From contig CM037829.1 in the NCBI GenBank assembly GCA_021234535.1, positions 31,778,962-31,842,961 of the forward strand: DNA of 64,000 nt. The letters are read 5' to 3'. Under the pieces are notes generated by a model, which was given only the letters and a program-made list of their open reading frames with translations, was not told the origin of the DNA and ran no database searches. The translations under genes and the position numbers were made by a program. Source of the stretch: Stichopus chloronotus. Lineage: Eukaryota > Echinodermata > Holothuroidea > Aspidochirotida > Stichopodidae. Position 1 is the stretch's first letter. Each line of letters opens with the position of its first letter. This document shows, piece after piece, positions 39,801 to 51,800 of this stretch.

Positions 39801-42800
39801 ATATCAAAATTACTTTGAGGAAGGTTCTTTCGAGAACATGCGACCTAACAAAAGTTTTAAAAGACTACTCTAATTTACCATGTAAAGATCTCTGTCATAT
39901 ATTGAACCTCATTAGCTTATATATGTCATGTTCCTAGCATATCCAAGATCTGATCTTTGCTGACCCCATTGTTACATTATTCCCCGATCTAGAGATTGCT
40001 TTAACGTCCCTGCATGACAGTTGACCACCTATCGTGAGTTCAGTGGTACCGTGCTGCTCAGCTGTCTATGCACTTCTTCCCATTCCTTGTTGACAGTACA
40101 GTAGGTACTGCACAGTACCATACAGTATGTGTTGCTGTTTCTGTGCATAATGCTTTAATTACTGCATAATGTCAATGACAGCACGTTAATTCCACCCTAC
40201 TGTGCAATTTATCGTGATGGTAAAATGCTAAGGATGTACTTATCTGCGCACAGACTTTTATACTAAGATACATGTCAGTTAACTCACACCTCAAATTACT
40301 TAATCTTTCATGCAAGGATATTGTTGCTAGCTTTCAGTAGCTACAGAAACTATTCTGAGAACCTGCTTGAGACATATCTAATTATGTTCCGGTGTAGTAG
40401 TTGTTGAGTGCTTGATCCTCTATTTATCATCGTATCTGTAACAACTCGCCTGCAGGCACTCAAAACAAATTTGTTCCATCACACCAAAAGTCTTCCCACA
40501 TACCCTTAAGAACACTAAAGTGAATAGTTGCAATTCCTGTCGTTTTCTTCAGCAGTGCTTGAATTTATTGAATTAAATGAAGAGCTAAGATGTAGCCTCG
40601 GCGTAAGTGTGCATACAATTATTGATTCTGCCGAGTGGTGCAGTACTTCACAACAATGCTAGTACTTAATACACTGTGTACATGTAAACATTGTCATTAC
40701 ATATCCATATCAAGTTTTACTAAGTCTTATCACCTTACCTGCTTGTCACATCTTTGGGGAAAAAGCCTTTCTCTGCTTGATATTGAAACTATTGCTCGAT
40801 CCTCAGCTCCTGATAATTTTGCAATGATAATGCACTGCATTTAATTTCATGGCATTTTTGCACATTGGCACGGCCTTGTGTACTTCGAAGACAACAACAG
40901 CAACTTTCTGTTCGACTTGGCTGCCTGCTGTGCATTGTATAATAAATTGATTGAATCCAGACTGCAGGCAAAAGGCAATTTGAAAGTGACAGTAGGGTTG
41001 GTATGACATGAATATTCAACAGCAATAAGCATCTTGAGTTAAAGGAGTACAATGAAGTTCAAAGAGTCATTGTCATACTGTCTGTTTGCAGTTTTGACAA
41101 TGGCAAGAAAGGAATTGATGCATTGATGATAAGTGGCAGTTGTGTCTCTTAATTGGTGTATATACTGTGGGTGTGTATGTGTATCTGTAAGGGTGTGTGT
41201 GTGTGTGTGTTTAATGCCTTAGCTTTTGAACACATATTCTGAAGTGGTACAAAGATGCACACTTGGTAATAGTAGATGCAATTACTGGGCATATGATCTC
41301 CCTTGTGTCAATTCACAATATCTTAAAGGTTAGCATTACAATCTTAACTTCAAACTAGATTTTACATGTGGTGGGTACAGTACATAGGCCTGGCCACAGT
41401 AAATATATAGTGTTTTCAATTTCCAAGATAAAATTTCATTTACGTGCAAGGTAGGTCAATTTATGAAAATACTTCAAGGAAGAGTTAGCCTACGTTGCAA
41501 ATTTTTCATATCAGAGCCTTAATATGAAATGCCATATGCATGAATATTGAAAGTGCCTGTGCAGAATTAAAGGGGGGAGAGTAGAGGAAAGAACTGGATG
41601 AATTTAAAAGGAAAACCAAAACCAAAGAGATTTCCCTGTAATGGGAATTAGGGCGTTTAGAATACACCAAAATGACATACAAAAGAAATAGCGGTAATCA
41701 TTGTTAAACCATTCAGTCTCATCAATACACATCTGCCAAAGCTTCATCTCCTCAAAACATTATGCATGTGATGAGTAACAGAAGATGCATTATTTGAATT
41801 TTGAAAAGTTTGGGTGAACAAATTAGTGTTGAGCAACAAATAACTGAGTTTCTATCTATGAGAAACTTGTTTCTTGAAAAGAAGACTACTGTCCTTCCTT
41901 ATTTTGAATAATCTATCATTCTGCGTCCACAAACATTGTTTTAAAAAATATGGATGTTTTCTGTGAAACAAACGCAATATTTCCCTTTAAACTTGGGACT
42001 ATACGCAGTAATTATTCACACGAAAATAAGCTCTGTCCTGCCTATAGCACAAATTAATATGGATTAAATGTGACAGCACAGCTAAAGTGAGATCTATTTT
42101 TTATGAGATTTTACTCTGCTCAACAGGAAACAGTTTGAATAATTTGAGTGTTCATAGAGTATATCCCAACATTTTAATTAATGGTTTTAATTTTTTAATT
42201 TTAATTCTTTTTTTAATATTCTTAATGGTTTCTCGCGCACACATACACACAGATCCGTATGTGCGCCCTCATTATCAGCTTTGACTGTTATTTGCATTAT
42301 GTAGGTTAATGTATGTATGCCTATGATTTATGCAAATGAAATTACTCAAACCACATAACCCTCCATCAGTGTTCGATCATGGTGCAAACATTGACCCTAC
42401 ATTAACCCACGAATGCTTATACTTGAGTGTACAGTAACATGGCGTTATACCTCTCCCCCTCCCCTCTACCCCTCCCCTCTACCCCTTCCCTCTACTCCTT
42501 CCTTCTACACACACAGAAGAGGATCATTTAGGTCAAGAGATAATCTCTTAATTAGTTTGAATCTTTTTGTGTTATGACCTTTATTTTCCAATGTGAGCTG
42601 CTGCATCATTGGCATTTTTTTGTTTTGTTTTTGTTTACAGGTTTGAAGGCGGTGGAGGAAGAGACGGAGGAAAGAGTGGCATTCAGGCATCACCATGCGT
42701 AGATTTCAAGAACCAAACATTTTCACTCAATTACATCTGCAGTTGGTTTGACATGCTCCTGGGAGCACTGGACTGTTACTCTTGGGTATTCGGACAGCGT

Positions 42801-45800
42801 TTGCTAACACCTCAGGACCTTTCTCTTGGTCAGTTTATGACATTGATTATTTAGACCATAAGTGAAGGAAGTCATGTGATGGTGTGTACAACACCACTTT
42901 CAACTGTTTGTCCTTATTGTTTGTTCACATGGTTAATTACCATAAGTTTTTGGATTATCAATTTAGAGTGACAGCTGATATCATGTACTTGAATGAATAT
43001 TACCATTATTTTTTTAATGATGAATTATCAATGTTATAAGTTCAAATTCCTACTTCAGTGTACTTCAAATAATGGTTTAATACACATTAATACACCGTTC
43101 TTTGACTTACTGTCATGTAGTTTTCTATTCCTTTCTAAGACTCAAACAACTTACTTTACTTGTCTCAAAAGTAGCTTTAGTACCCATTGTTGTGATATTT
43201 CCTTAAAAGGCAGTGCTGTATTTCAGCAAAAATGTAACTTTACTAACTGCTCATTCTGCAATGGAAATTCAACATGTCAATACCTTGGTCAGGAGAAAGT
43301 TCATGATAGCTCTCTGTAAATGAGTTGCAAAGTTATGAGCAGATGACCTTCCATGCATAAAGTGTTTAAGTGTACTTTGCTACATACGAAGGGTGCAACA
43401 TTATGTTAAAACATGAAAAAACATATAACTTAGTCTGGGTATTTTAATGGAATGAGTTTACTGTAACGGTGTTATCTGTCTGAAATCATCACTCATTACC
43501 TTGAATGTCGTTGTACATGACAAACTTTTATTTAAAATTTAGTGGTAAGTTTTCTTGTACATGGAAATAAGACTCTTATAGCAAAAACTGAAACTCTGTG
43601 GAGATGTCTTTCTTTCCACTTTCGGTACTGCATCACGGCGAGTGGAATGTCGCCATGTGATTTTGCTTTCGGATGAGATATTGCGATTCTACCGGCATAC
43701 ATTTACTCTCTGCTACTGGTACCCTCATAAGTGAACTTGACTATTAAGGGGATCTTATTAATCTCGTTAAGAATATAAGGACAACTACTCAGGATGTTTC
43801 AGGTTCAAATCCTTAGTCAATAATTTTTTTTTTTTCAGTTAGCATGTAGTAAAGGTTTTATTTGTATTTCTAGCAGTAATCTGAAAATATCATAATTGCT
43901 GGAGTGTGAGGTAGTTCTTATTTTTGCAGAGATGAAAGAATTCAAAGCCATGGTGATAGTTGGTGTGTGTGTGTGTCATGGTGCTTGTTTGTAAACACAA
44001 TAACCAAAAATCAATGATTTTTCCCCTTCTCTACACATGTGATCAGATGAATTTTATTTATTTACGTTATTAAATATTATTTAAGTTAGCAGAATCTGAA
44101 AATGGCGCAAAGGAATTTCGTGTGAAGGACAATTCCATATGGTGTGTTTCGATTGCTCATGAATGTATTTGTCAAGTAAGCTCATATATGTATTGTATGA
44201 TGTTTTTACTTTATCTTCAGGATCTACCAAACAGTACTCAAACTTGATCAAGAGTTTGGAGTTCTTCTTGAATACGTTTGGCCACCGCAACCTGGAGCAG
44301 GTGGCTCTGAACTTCAATGTACACCAAGGACTCTTTACTCCGCACCAAGAGGAGAAGTATAATCAGAACAAGTGTACAGTCGTTGTCAGGATCATTGATT
44401 TTGTGACTCTCCTGTTGCAGAATTTTCAATCTGAGGCATTAAAGGTACGTTTGTTTACCCTCTGCATAACACGCTACAAGTTCTGCAATCAATACGTTTC
44501 AGTTTTTCAATGTTGCAAATTCAAATGTAATTCCATTCACTTGATGAAGCACATGGCCAGGATTCAATCGTGCGGTTGGTTCCAACCATTTTCTTGCCAG
44601 GTGGGTTTACTTCTCCAGTTAGTTGATATGAAATTAAACATCTATAGAATTTATAGAAAAAACAAATGTATTGCAGCATCGTGATGGAAGTCTATTAAAC
44701 TCATAAGAGGTTTACAGTAGAAAAACTGCTTAGTCCTGACAAAGACATTGTGCATTTTCGTTTGTGTTTTTACAGGTAACTTGGGTACCAGCACGGCATT
44801 TTGTAACCCAAATCCAAAATGTCTGCTTGATTCCTCCGTAAAGTGAAAAACAACACACAATCGTAGTGTGAACACACTGTGTCAGATTGCCAAATTTCGC
44901 CTGCTATACACAGCAAATAGTTCAAGTTAGTTGGTCCTGTTCACGAGTAGGTGCAGGCAGTTGTATGTAGTGTACTAGTAAGATCCCTCCTCACAAATGT
45001 GATATGCGGTACTGTGGAAGTACTAATGTTAATGAGGAATCTGCTGTTTTGGTTGGGTACCTGACAGGTATGAGAGAAAATCACCTGCATTCCGATTTTT
45101 AGACTTTGATGAAAAGACTAATTGTTGTAGATATCTTTGTATCAATGATGAAATAATACGGATGGTTGATATCTCAGTGTTATGTTATCTGTTGGAACAC
45201 GTACTTTGCAAATAGCTCTTCACTTAGCTTATCAAGCAATGAATAACATCAATGAAGGTACGCACTCTGCAATGAAACATTAAATTATTTTCTACCCTGT
45301 GAAGTTTCAATTTTGCAGTTTGTTTTTTATGTTAATATCTTTTCATATCTAATATGTTGCAGCATTCGAAATACAAGGAATGAATAGCAACATTGACACT
45401 TAATTTGCATGGTCTTGACAATGACTAGACAATATTGGCAATGACCGGCGCCATTTTGTTAACAAGTTCACGTACGATAATCAAAAAAGAACTTGATAAA
45501 CGAATTCACAGCACATTTCATCTTTTATTCTGCGTGTTGTTTTTTTCCTCCTTTAGCAGTCATCATAAAATCTAGTCCAACGTAAATTAAATACTGTAAC
45601 ATTCGTTCTCAGATGCAAATCTCATTTATTCGATAGGTGTTTCCATCCACCTTCTGGCATGGGCCATTCTTCAGCCTCTTGTGCTCATGTGTTTTCAATC
45701 CTGTCTCAGTTGGTTTCAACATGGCAGATCTGGAGGTCATGATTAACTTGCCAAAAGTTGTGAGTTTGTCATTTAAATTGTAATCTTGATGATGCCCTTC

Positions 45801-48800
45801 TTTGAGTATATGTTCCATGATATTTGCAACCATTTGACTTCCACATTAAAGGAAAATAAGGTGTTTGTCTCATAGAAAATACAATATTTTGAAAACAACA
45901 GTTGTGAATGTAGAATGGTAGAGCATTCAAAGTAAGGAAGGACGATGGCCTTTTTGTGAAGAAGTAAGTTTCTCACAGAAGTTCAGTTACAGTAACAATT
46001 ACAGTTTGACCCAAGAATAATTTGTTCACCCAGACTTTCAAAAATCCAAGTGAGGCCATCTTCATGTTATGCATGATGTTATGAAAAGATTAAGCTTTTG
46101 CCGACATTTATTGATGAGAGTGAATGGTTTAACAATTTGATTAAAGGTATTTGCTTTGTTTCCCATGTCGGTACATTTTTAACTCCCTTTAAAGAAGGAT
46201 GTTGCGTCTGTCATGGTCACGTTCCATGTAGTAGCTTTTTACCACTTTTAAGTAAGCATTTCATGATCAGATTGTCTCCTGGCTGCTACAACCTGTCTTT
46301 GCTGGTGCAAGTGTCCTCATATCATCAGAAAACTCTGATGCTACCATTGAATTTGCGACATGGAGCTGTACACTGTGCTCTCACCTTGAGGTGACAGTCA
46401 GACAACGCAGGCCCCATCATTTCGATGACGTGCATGGATGATTGCTGTTGCCTCAGAAGCAATGAAACGCTCTCCCAGTATCCATCAGGGCTGTTGCATT
46501 TCAAAAAGTTTTCAAGTGTCATCTTAAATTCCCTCGTTCCACTCGTACATCTGTGTTTTTGGATTGTACATATTGCACATGTTGCCTTTTTGTAAGCGCC
46601 GATAAAAGGAGCATGACAGTACTGAACATTGTGATCGTGATCAAACTGTTTGAGATATTGAAATAATTTCGTGAGTCGGAATTTACCTGTAAGATGTTGA
46701 TTGCATCTGTAAATTGAAAATAAGTGATTAACATCAGTTTTAGTGCGACCTACACTGCACCCTATACTGTATGTGTATTGTATGGCCATATATACATATT
46801 GTATGACCAGAGTCAATGGTCTTGTACTGTATATACCATCAGTGCAGTCAAACTTGAAAATGACATCATTGTTTTAAGGTGTACCATTAAATGTGCAACA
46901 CATTTCTATGTTTTCTTTTTCTTCTTCCAGACTGGCCATCTTCTGGAACTAATGTCTTCAAAACTGCCTCCAAAACTATGTGGAGAATTTAAGAGTGACA
47001 TAGCCAGGAGAATCAGCACTGACAGGTCAGAAAATAAGCAAGTTTACAACATTGTGGTAGAGAATGCAAGACCATAAACCATGCAATGTGGGAACAATTT
47101 GCTTTAGCTGCTATGTAAAGTGCTTTTTCTTGTAGTAATTAAAAATTAATACATATTCATGGTACAGATTAATGTCATTATTGGTTATGAAAGACAATTC
47201 TGGCACACTTACAGTTGATATCAACAACTGTTTCATTTGTTCAATATCAGTTTGACCATATTACTAATTGGCAATGACATAACTTAAAGGAGAAGGCAAG
47301 TCAGGACTTTTGACAATGTTAAATTAGAGACTAACATATGGTGAACACCATTACCAAATTTCAGTTAAATACGTTGCTTAATTCCCAAGATATTGCAATT
47401 TGAATGCTCATATAAAAATTATGAGGAAGCTGCCATTTTGAGATTTTGATGACATCACCAGACCACATGTGATTGAAAAGCTTTTGTTTTTCTTTATATT
47501 TCATTGTCAATAAATTTTAACAGTCATGCATAGATTCAAGTCATAGTATTAATGATTTGATTATTACATGATACACCTCAGTAATTCAACACAAAATTTG
47601 TACAAGTGTGTTTCGGATTGATAGAAATAATAGGTAAAGAATATAAAGAAATGCATTAAAATTTTTGCTATCTGTGGTTATGTGACATCATTATTCGACT
47701 TACTCAAGTTGTTTTACATTCAACTTAGGAAAAAATGGAAGCACCCTTCTCTGAATTTCAAAAGTGTGTAACTTGAATAGGAAACAATATTTCTGAATGA
47801 AACTTTGGGAAGATGTTTGTCAAACACTTCTGCTTCACTTTGATAAATATACTCCCAGGGTTTCCTTCTCCTTTAATAATGCATTGACTAAACTATTCAA
47901 CCATTTTTGCACAGAAATGAGGACTTGTTCTCCATGTTGCCATCAATTTTCGACGATTTTCGTTCCGGCAAGGTTCACCCCTCAAGCCTACAGCATCTGA
48001 TATGTGGCTACAAGCAGCTTGTCAAAGCCAAGCTCTGGCCCCTTGTAAGTCTCTGGTGACATACTTTAATTTTCTCAAATCTAGTTTAGGATGGTCAAGG
48101 ATAATAAGTCAGCCCCGTTATTGTGTGCATTTATCTCTAGATAGGCTTGATCGGTTGGATACCTAAAGAAACCTGAAGATCATATTTGAAGTGAATCATT
48201 TCGACTTATTGTATATTTTGTGTTTGGTGGTTAAATATTAATATTTACAGTATGTAACATGGAATTTTGGAAGTGGCTAGTGAATAAATAAATTTATAAA
48301 TTTAAAATCATAAATTTATCAATATCAATGCAATGCGCCTTTTTAAAAATTTTAAAATGTGCCTAGACAAAGTGTTTTCACATATTTCATTTACTCTTAT
48401 CTTGACAGAAACCAGAAGATGGCTCTGGAATTTTAGATGTTGTATTTAGGTCTCTTTACACCAAGGGAGACGGAAAAGAAGTAGCTGTAACACTTACACC
48501 AGCAGAGACGGACCTGGGAACCAAACTTCTGGAGTTAGCATTCCAGATGGGGATTAAGGTTTGATCTGATTTGCTTCCTGTGAATGCTCTAATCATCTGA
48601 TGTAGTTGAAGGATTTCTTCATCAATTGGATTATGCATTAATTGTGTTAAGAAAAACTCACAAAATTTATATGTAGGGAAGGACAAAAGATGAACAAAAG
48701 GTTTATGGAAATTTCTTTGCTGGACCTGAACAGAAAGACTTACATAGGTGGAAGTTTTGCATGAATGGACTTGGGTCATGGGTATGTATGGGGCAATTTG

Positions 48801-51800
48801 TTAGTGTTGGAATGTGTACACTGTTTTGCTGCAGAAAGTCAGCAACAAATTATATAGGCAGGTAAAGCTAAGTAGTACAGCTAAACCAACCAAATCCTGC
48901 CATCTGTCTACTGAGTGGTAGTCTGACCATCTCATCTACAAGAATTCGGTCAGACCACCAAGAAATCATCTCTGTATGTAAGGTAGAATTAGGCTATATT
49001 AGGCAAGTATGTCTGGAGTGAGATTAACATTCTACCCTATGTTATTACTGGCCCATCCTCGAGGCCAGTTTTACGAAGCATTTATGCTAACTTTTGCCCT
49101 TTGTCAAAATGATGTGGAATTGTTTCACTCATTTTCTGTTCCCTTTGTCTAGGTTCAGACTTTGATAGACATGCTCACCAAACCTCAAGTCAAAGTTTGG
49201 AATGCAGTGACAGAGGTACCCCTGTGTGAACTGTGCTATGCTGCATACAAAGGTCCGCTGAATGATGAATTAGCCAATCAGAGTCCACATTCTGTCAGGC
49301 TACTGTTGCAAACAGGTGGCACACATACACTGAACATTCTGAATGGCCTCTTGGATCATATCCTGTCCAATAGAAGCCAGAGGAAAAGGTTTGTGTAGGC
49401 TCTACAAAGATATGAATAAAAAGCTTCAAAAATATACCCACATTTTCATAATAATTGTGCATATTAAAGATTCACCACATGTCTGCTTCACCTCAGGTAT
49501 TTCATTCATTCAGAGTTTTATTTGTGATCTGTTTTAAGGACAGAATTGTATATTTCCACTGGTGGACAAGTTCAAATAAAGGTCAACTTATTTGCAACTC
49601 TTTGATTGTAAACTTTAAATGATGTAACTGATGTTTATGACCATTGAATTCATTAAGTGAAGTTGGATAGGTGGATAAACTTAGGCTTTTATTGTACTTA
49701 CTTTGCCAACATGTATGGGCAACGCCCGTTTTGGGCAAGCCCTATAGCTTGGCTTTCTCTGTTTGAGCTGAATATTTGACTTTTTACGCATGTAACTCTG
49801 GTCGCGACTTTAGACATCATCTGTACTTCGTATACCCTGACATGAATTCCCAGATTTCATATAGAATGTAGGAAAGTGCCATTACCTCTGATTCTCTGAG
49901 TTGACCTGTGCATACAGTCAGGACATTTTCACATGCACACATTTGATTAGGTAGGTTTACTATCACTCCCCATGCACATCTACTTACATTTCATGGTCAG
50001 TGCTCAAGACAGATCACACTTGGACGAGTCTCAACAAACAGCACAGCAGATGAGGGCATTTCTTGTTGTTGATCATTTATTTACCCATGGATTTACTTTA
50101 CTGCTATTTCAGTTAAAAACTAGGTAATGGCAAATGTCCTGTTATTTAGCCTTTCCTAGTTAAAGCCATTGTCATAATCACAGGATTCAAACTACCTTTC
50201 TCAAGTTTTGCTGCACCAGGATGCGGATGAGAGTTGCTGTTTCTCTTAAATTTTTGTTTTGTTCTTCTATATGTCTATTTTCAGGTATGGGATGGCTGTG
50301 CACAGTGCCGTACTGACTCACTGGGGTAACTTAGCGAAAGATAGATCCCCTGATGCCCAACGAGCCGCTCTTCTGATCCTGAAGAAACTTCTGCAAGTTG
50401 ACTCAAAGGTGAAATAGCAGACTGTCAGATTAGAAGTAATCTTGTCTTTATTTGCAACGGATATTGTCAGCAGAATACTGCGGCATACTTCGATGTGCAC
50501 TGTGGCAATCTATGACAGACTTATAATTCACCACGAAAATTATTGATAATCTTTTGAAACATCCAAAATGAAATACGAGCCTTTCTGCTTATCTGTTAAG
50601 TTTGTTTGCAAACCCCAGTTCTATGAAAACGTTATGCTGTCAGGTTCTGCCGGCCTAGTTAGGGTCTAATGTTAAGAGGCCAATATTGTGATGTGTAGGA
50701 TACCTGGAGATGCACAATTGTATATGACAATACAATTAATGGAAAGATGAAGTTGGAGTGTAAGATGGAAGTTAAGAACAGCCCAATATCTGATCACTGT
50801 TTTGGTGGGAGCATCAACTGTAACAGTTTCTGTGAAAACATTTAATCTGTTTGCTATGTTGTAATGTAGGTGAGTAACAGGGAAACTGGTGTAGCAGGAA
50901 AACTTTACTTATTTATGGCAAACTCGTCAGTGGACTTTCCAACCTTTCTGGAAGGAGGAGTGTTGCTATCCATGCCAGTGCACCAGCCCTTCCACACATT
51001 GCCAATTCTCTTCATGCCAAATCTACTATATCCCTTCCATTGCCTCTTGTTCTCTCTATAGCAATCCACCACCCCTTCGACCCATTGTTACCGCCTCTCT
51101 CCAAGCTTATGCCCAACCCCTTCTTCTCAGTTTTATGTCTCCCCTCCATGCCAGTGCACCATTCACACTTGTTCGGAAGTGACAATGAGCAGCAGGTCTT
51201 ATTTTTTAGTACAGCTGTTTTTTGTTTTTTTTTACCCTGGAAAGGTCACTCTATTGAATAATTTAGTTGTTAAATGTTATCATTGTCAAAGTATCGAGTA
51301 TAATCAATCAGGACAGGTGAAACTAAATCGTGCTGTCTTTGGCCGTATGGATATTTCAATGTTAACAGTCTAAATGTCATATTCAGTAACACTTATAACT
51401 GCACACAATTACCCTTTACATACCATGCACATCATGCTACACACATTGCACAACTCATATTTACACCCCCTACACATCCTACAGCATCTGACATTAAAAC
51501 AATTTCAAGCTTTCCAACAACATGGTTTTTCCTTAGACCACTGATTTTGTCGCTATAAGCTATTGAAAATTTTTTTTATCTTATTTATGAACATTTCAGG
51601 ATAGTATTGGTAATGTTATTTCATATTTATCTTTTTTTAGTTTGTTATGGATGCCAGCCACCCTGCCTACCGGGCTGTTGTGACTTCTTACCTCAACATG
51701 CTCATAGAGTCATCCACCAGTCTCATATTCAAGACACAAGCATTGGAGATTCTTTACTTCTTCAACAATGTCCCAGAGCAGGATTCGCAGAAACTGAGGT

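Larger units (their letters stand above)
23332..42640. other. giant PRKDC intron 22 (19.3 kb)
   Basis: Bounded by gtgagt after exon 22 and ttgtttacag before exon 23. It holds the antisense LRR gene (28201-29603) and the minisatellites, LINE and MITE-like repeats listed separately. The stretches 25150-28200, 30216-35449, 35927-38071, 38421-39420 and 39831-41603 show no gene or clear repeat to me. They contain only homopolymers (C15 at 38526-38540, T18 at about 38821-38838) and AT-rich sequence. It is about ten times longer than the other introns here. Confidence 0.85.

Noticed and set aside
44770..44845. Candidate for the missing exon after exon 24 (after tttttacag)
   Set aside because: In the required phase it stops after about 20 codons. 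In another frame the LCNT-like resemblance is faint and no donor follows.
46325..46816. 163-codon open frame on the minus strand in PRKDC intron 24
   Set aside because: No recognisable domain, no splice signals or start context, and composition like the flanking intron. It may be repeat-derived, but I cannot support a gene.
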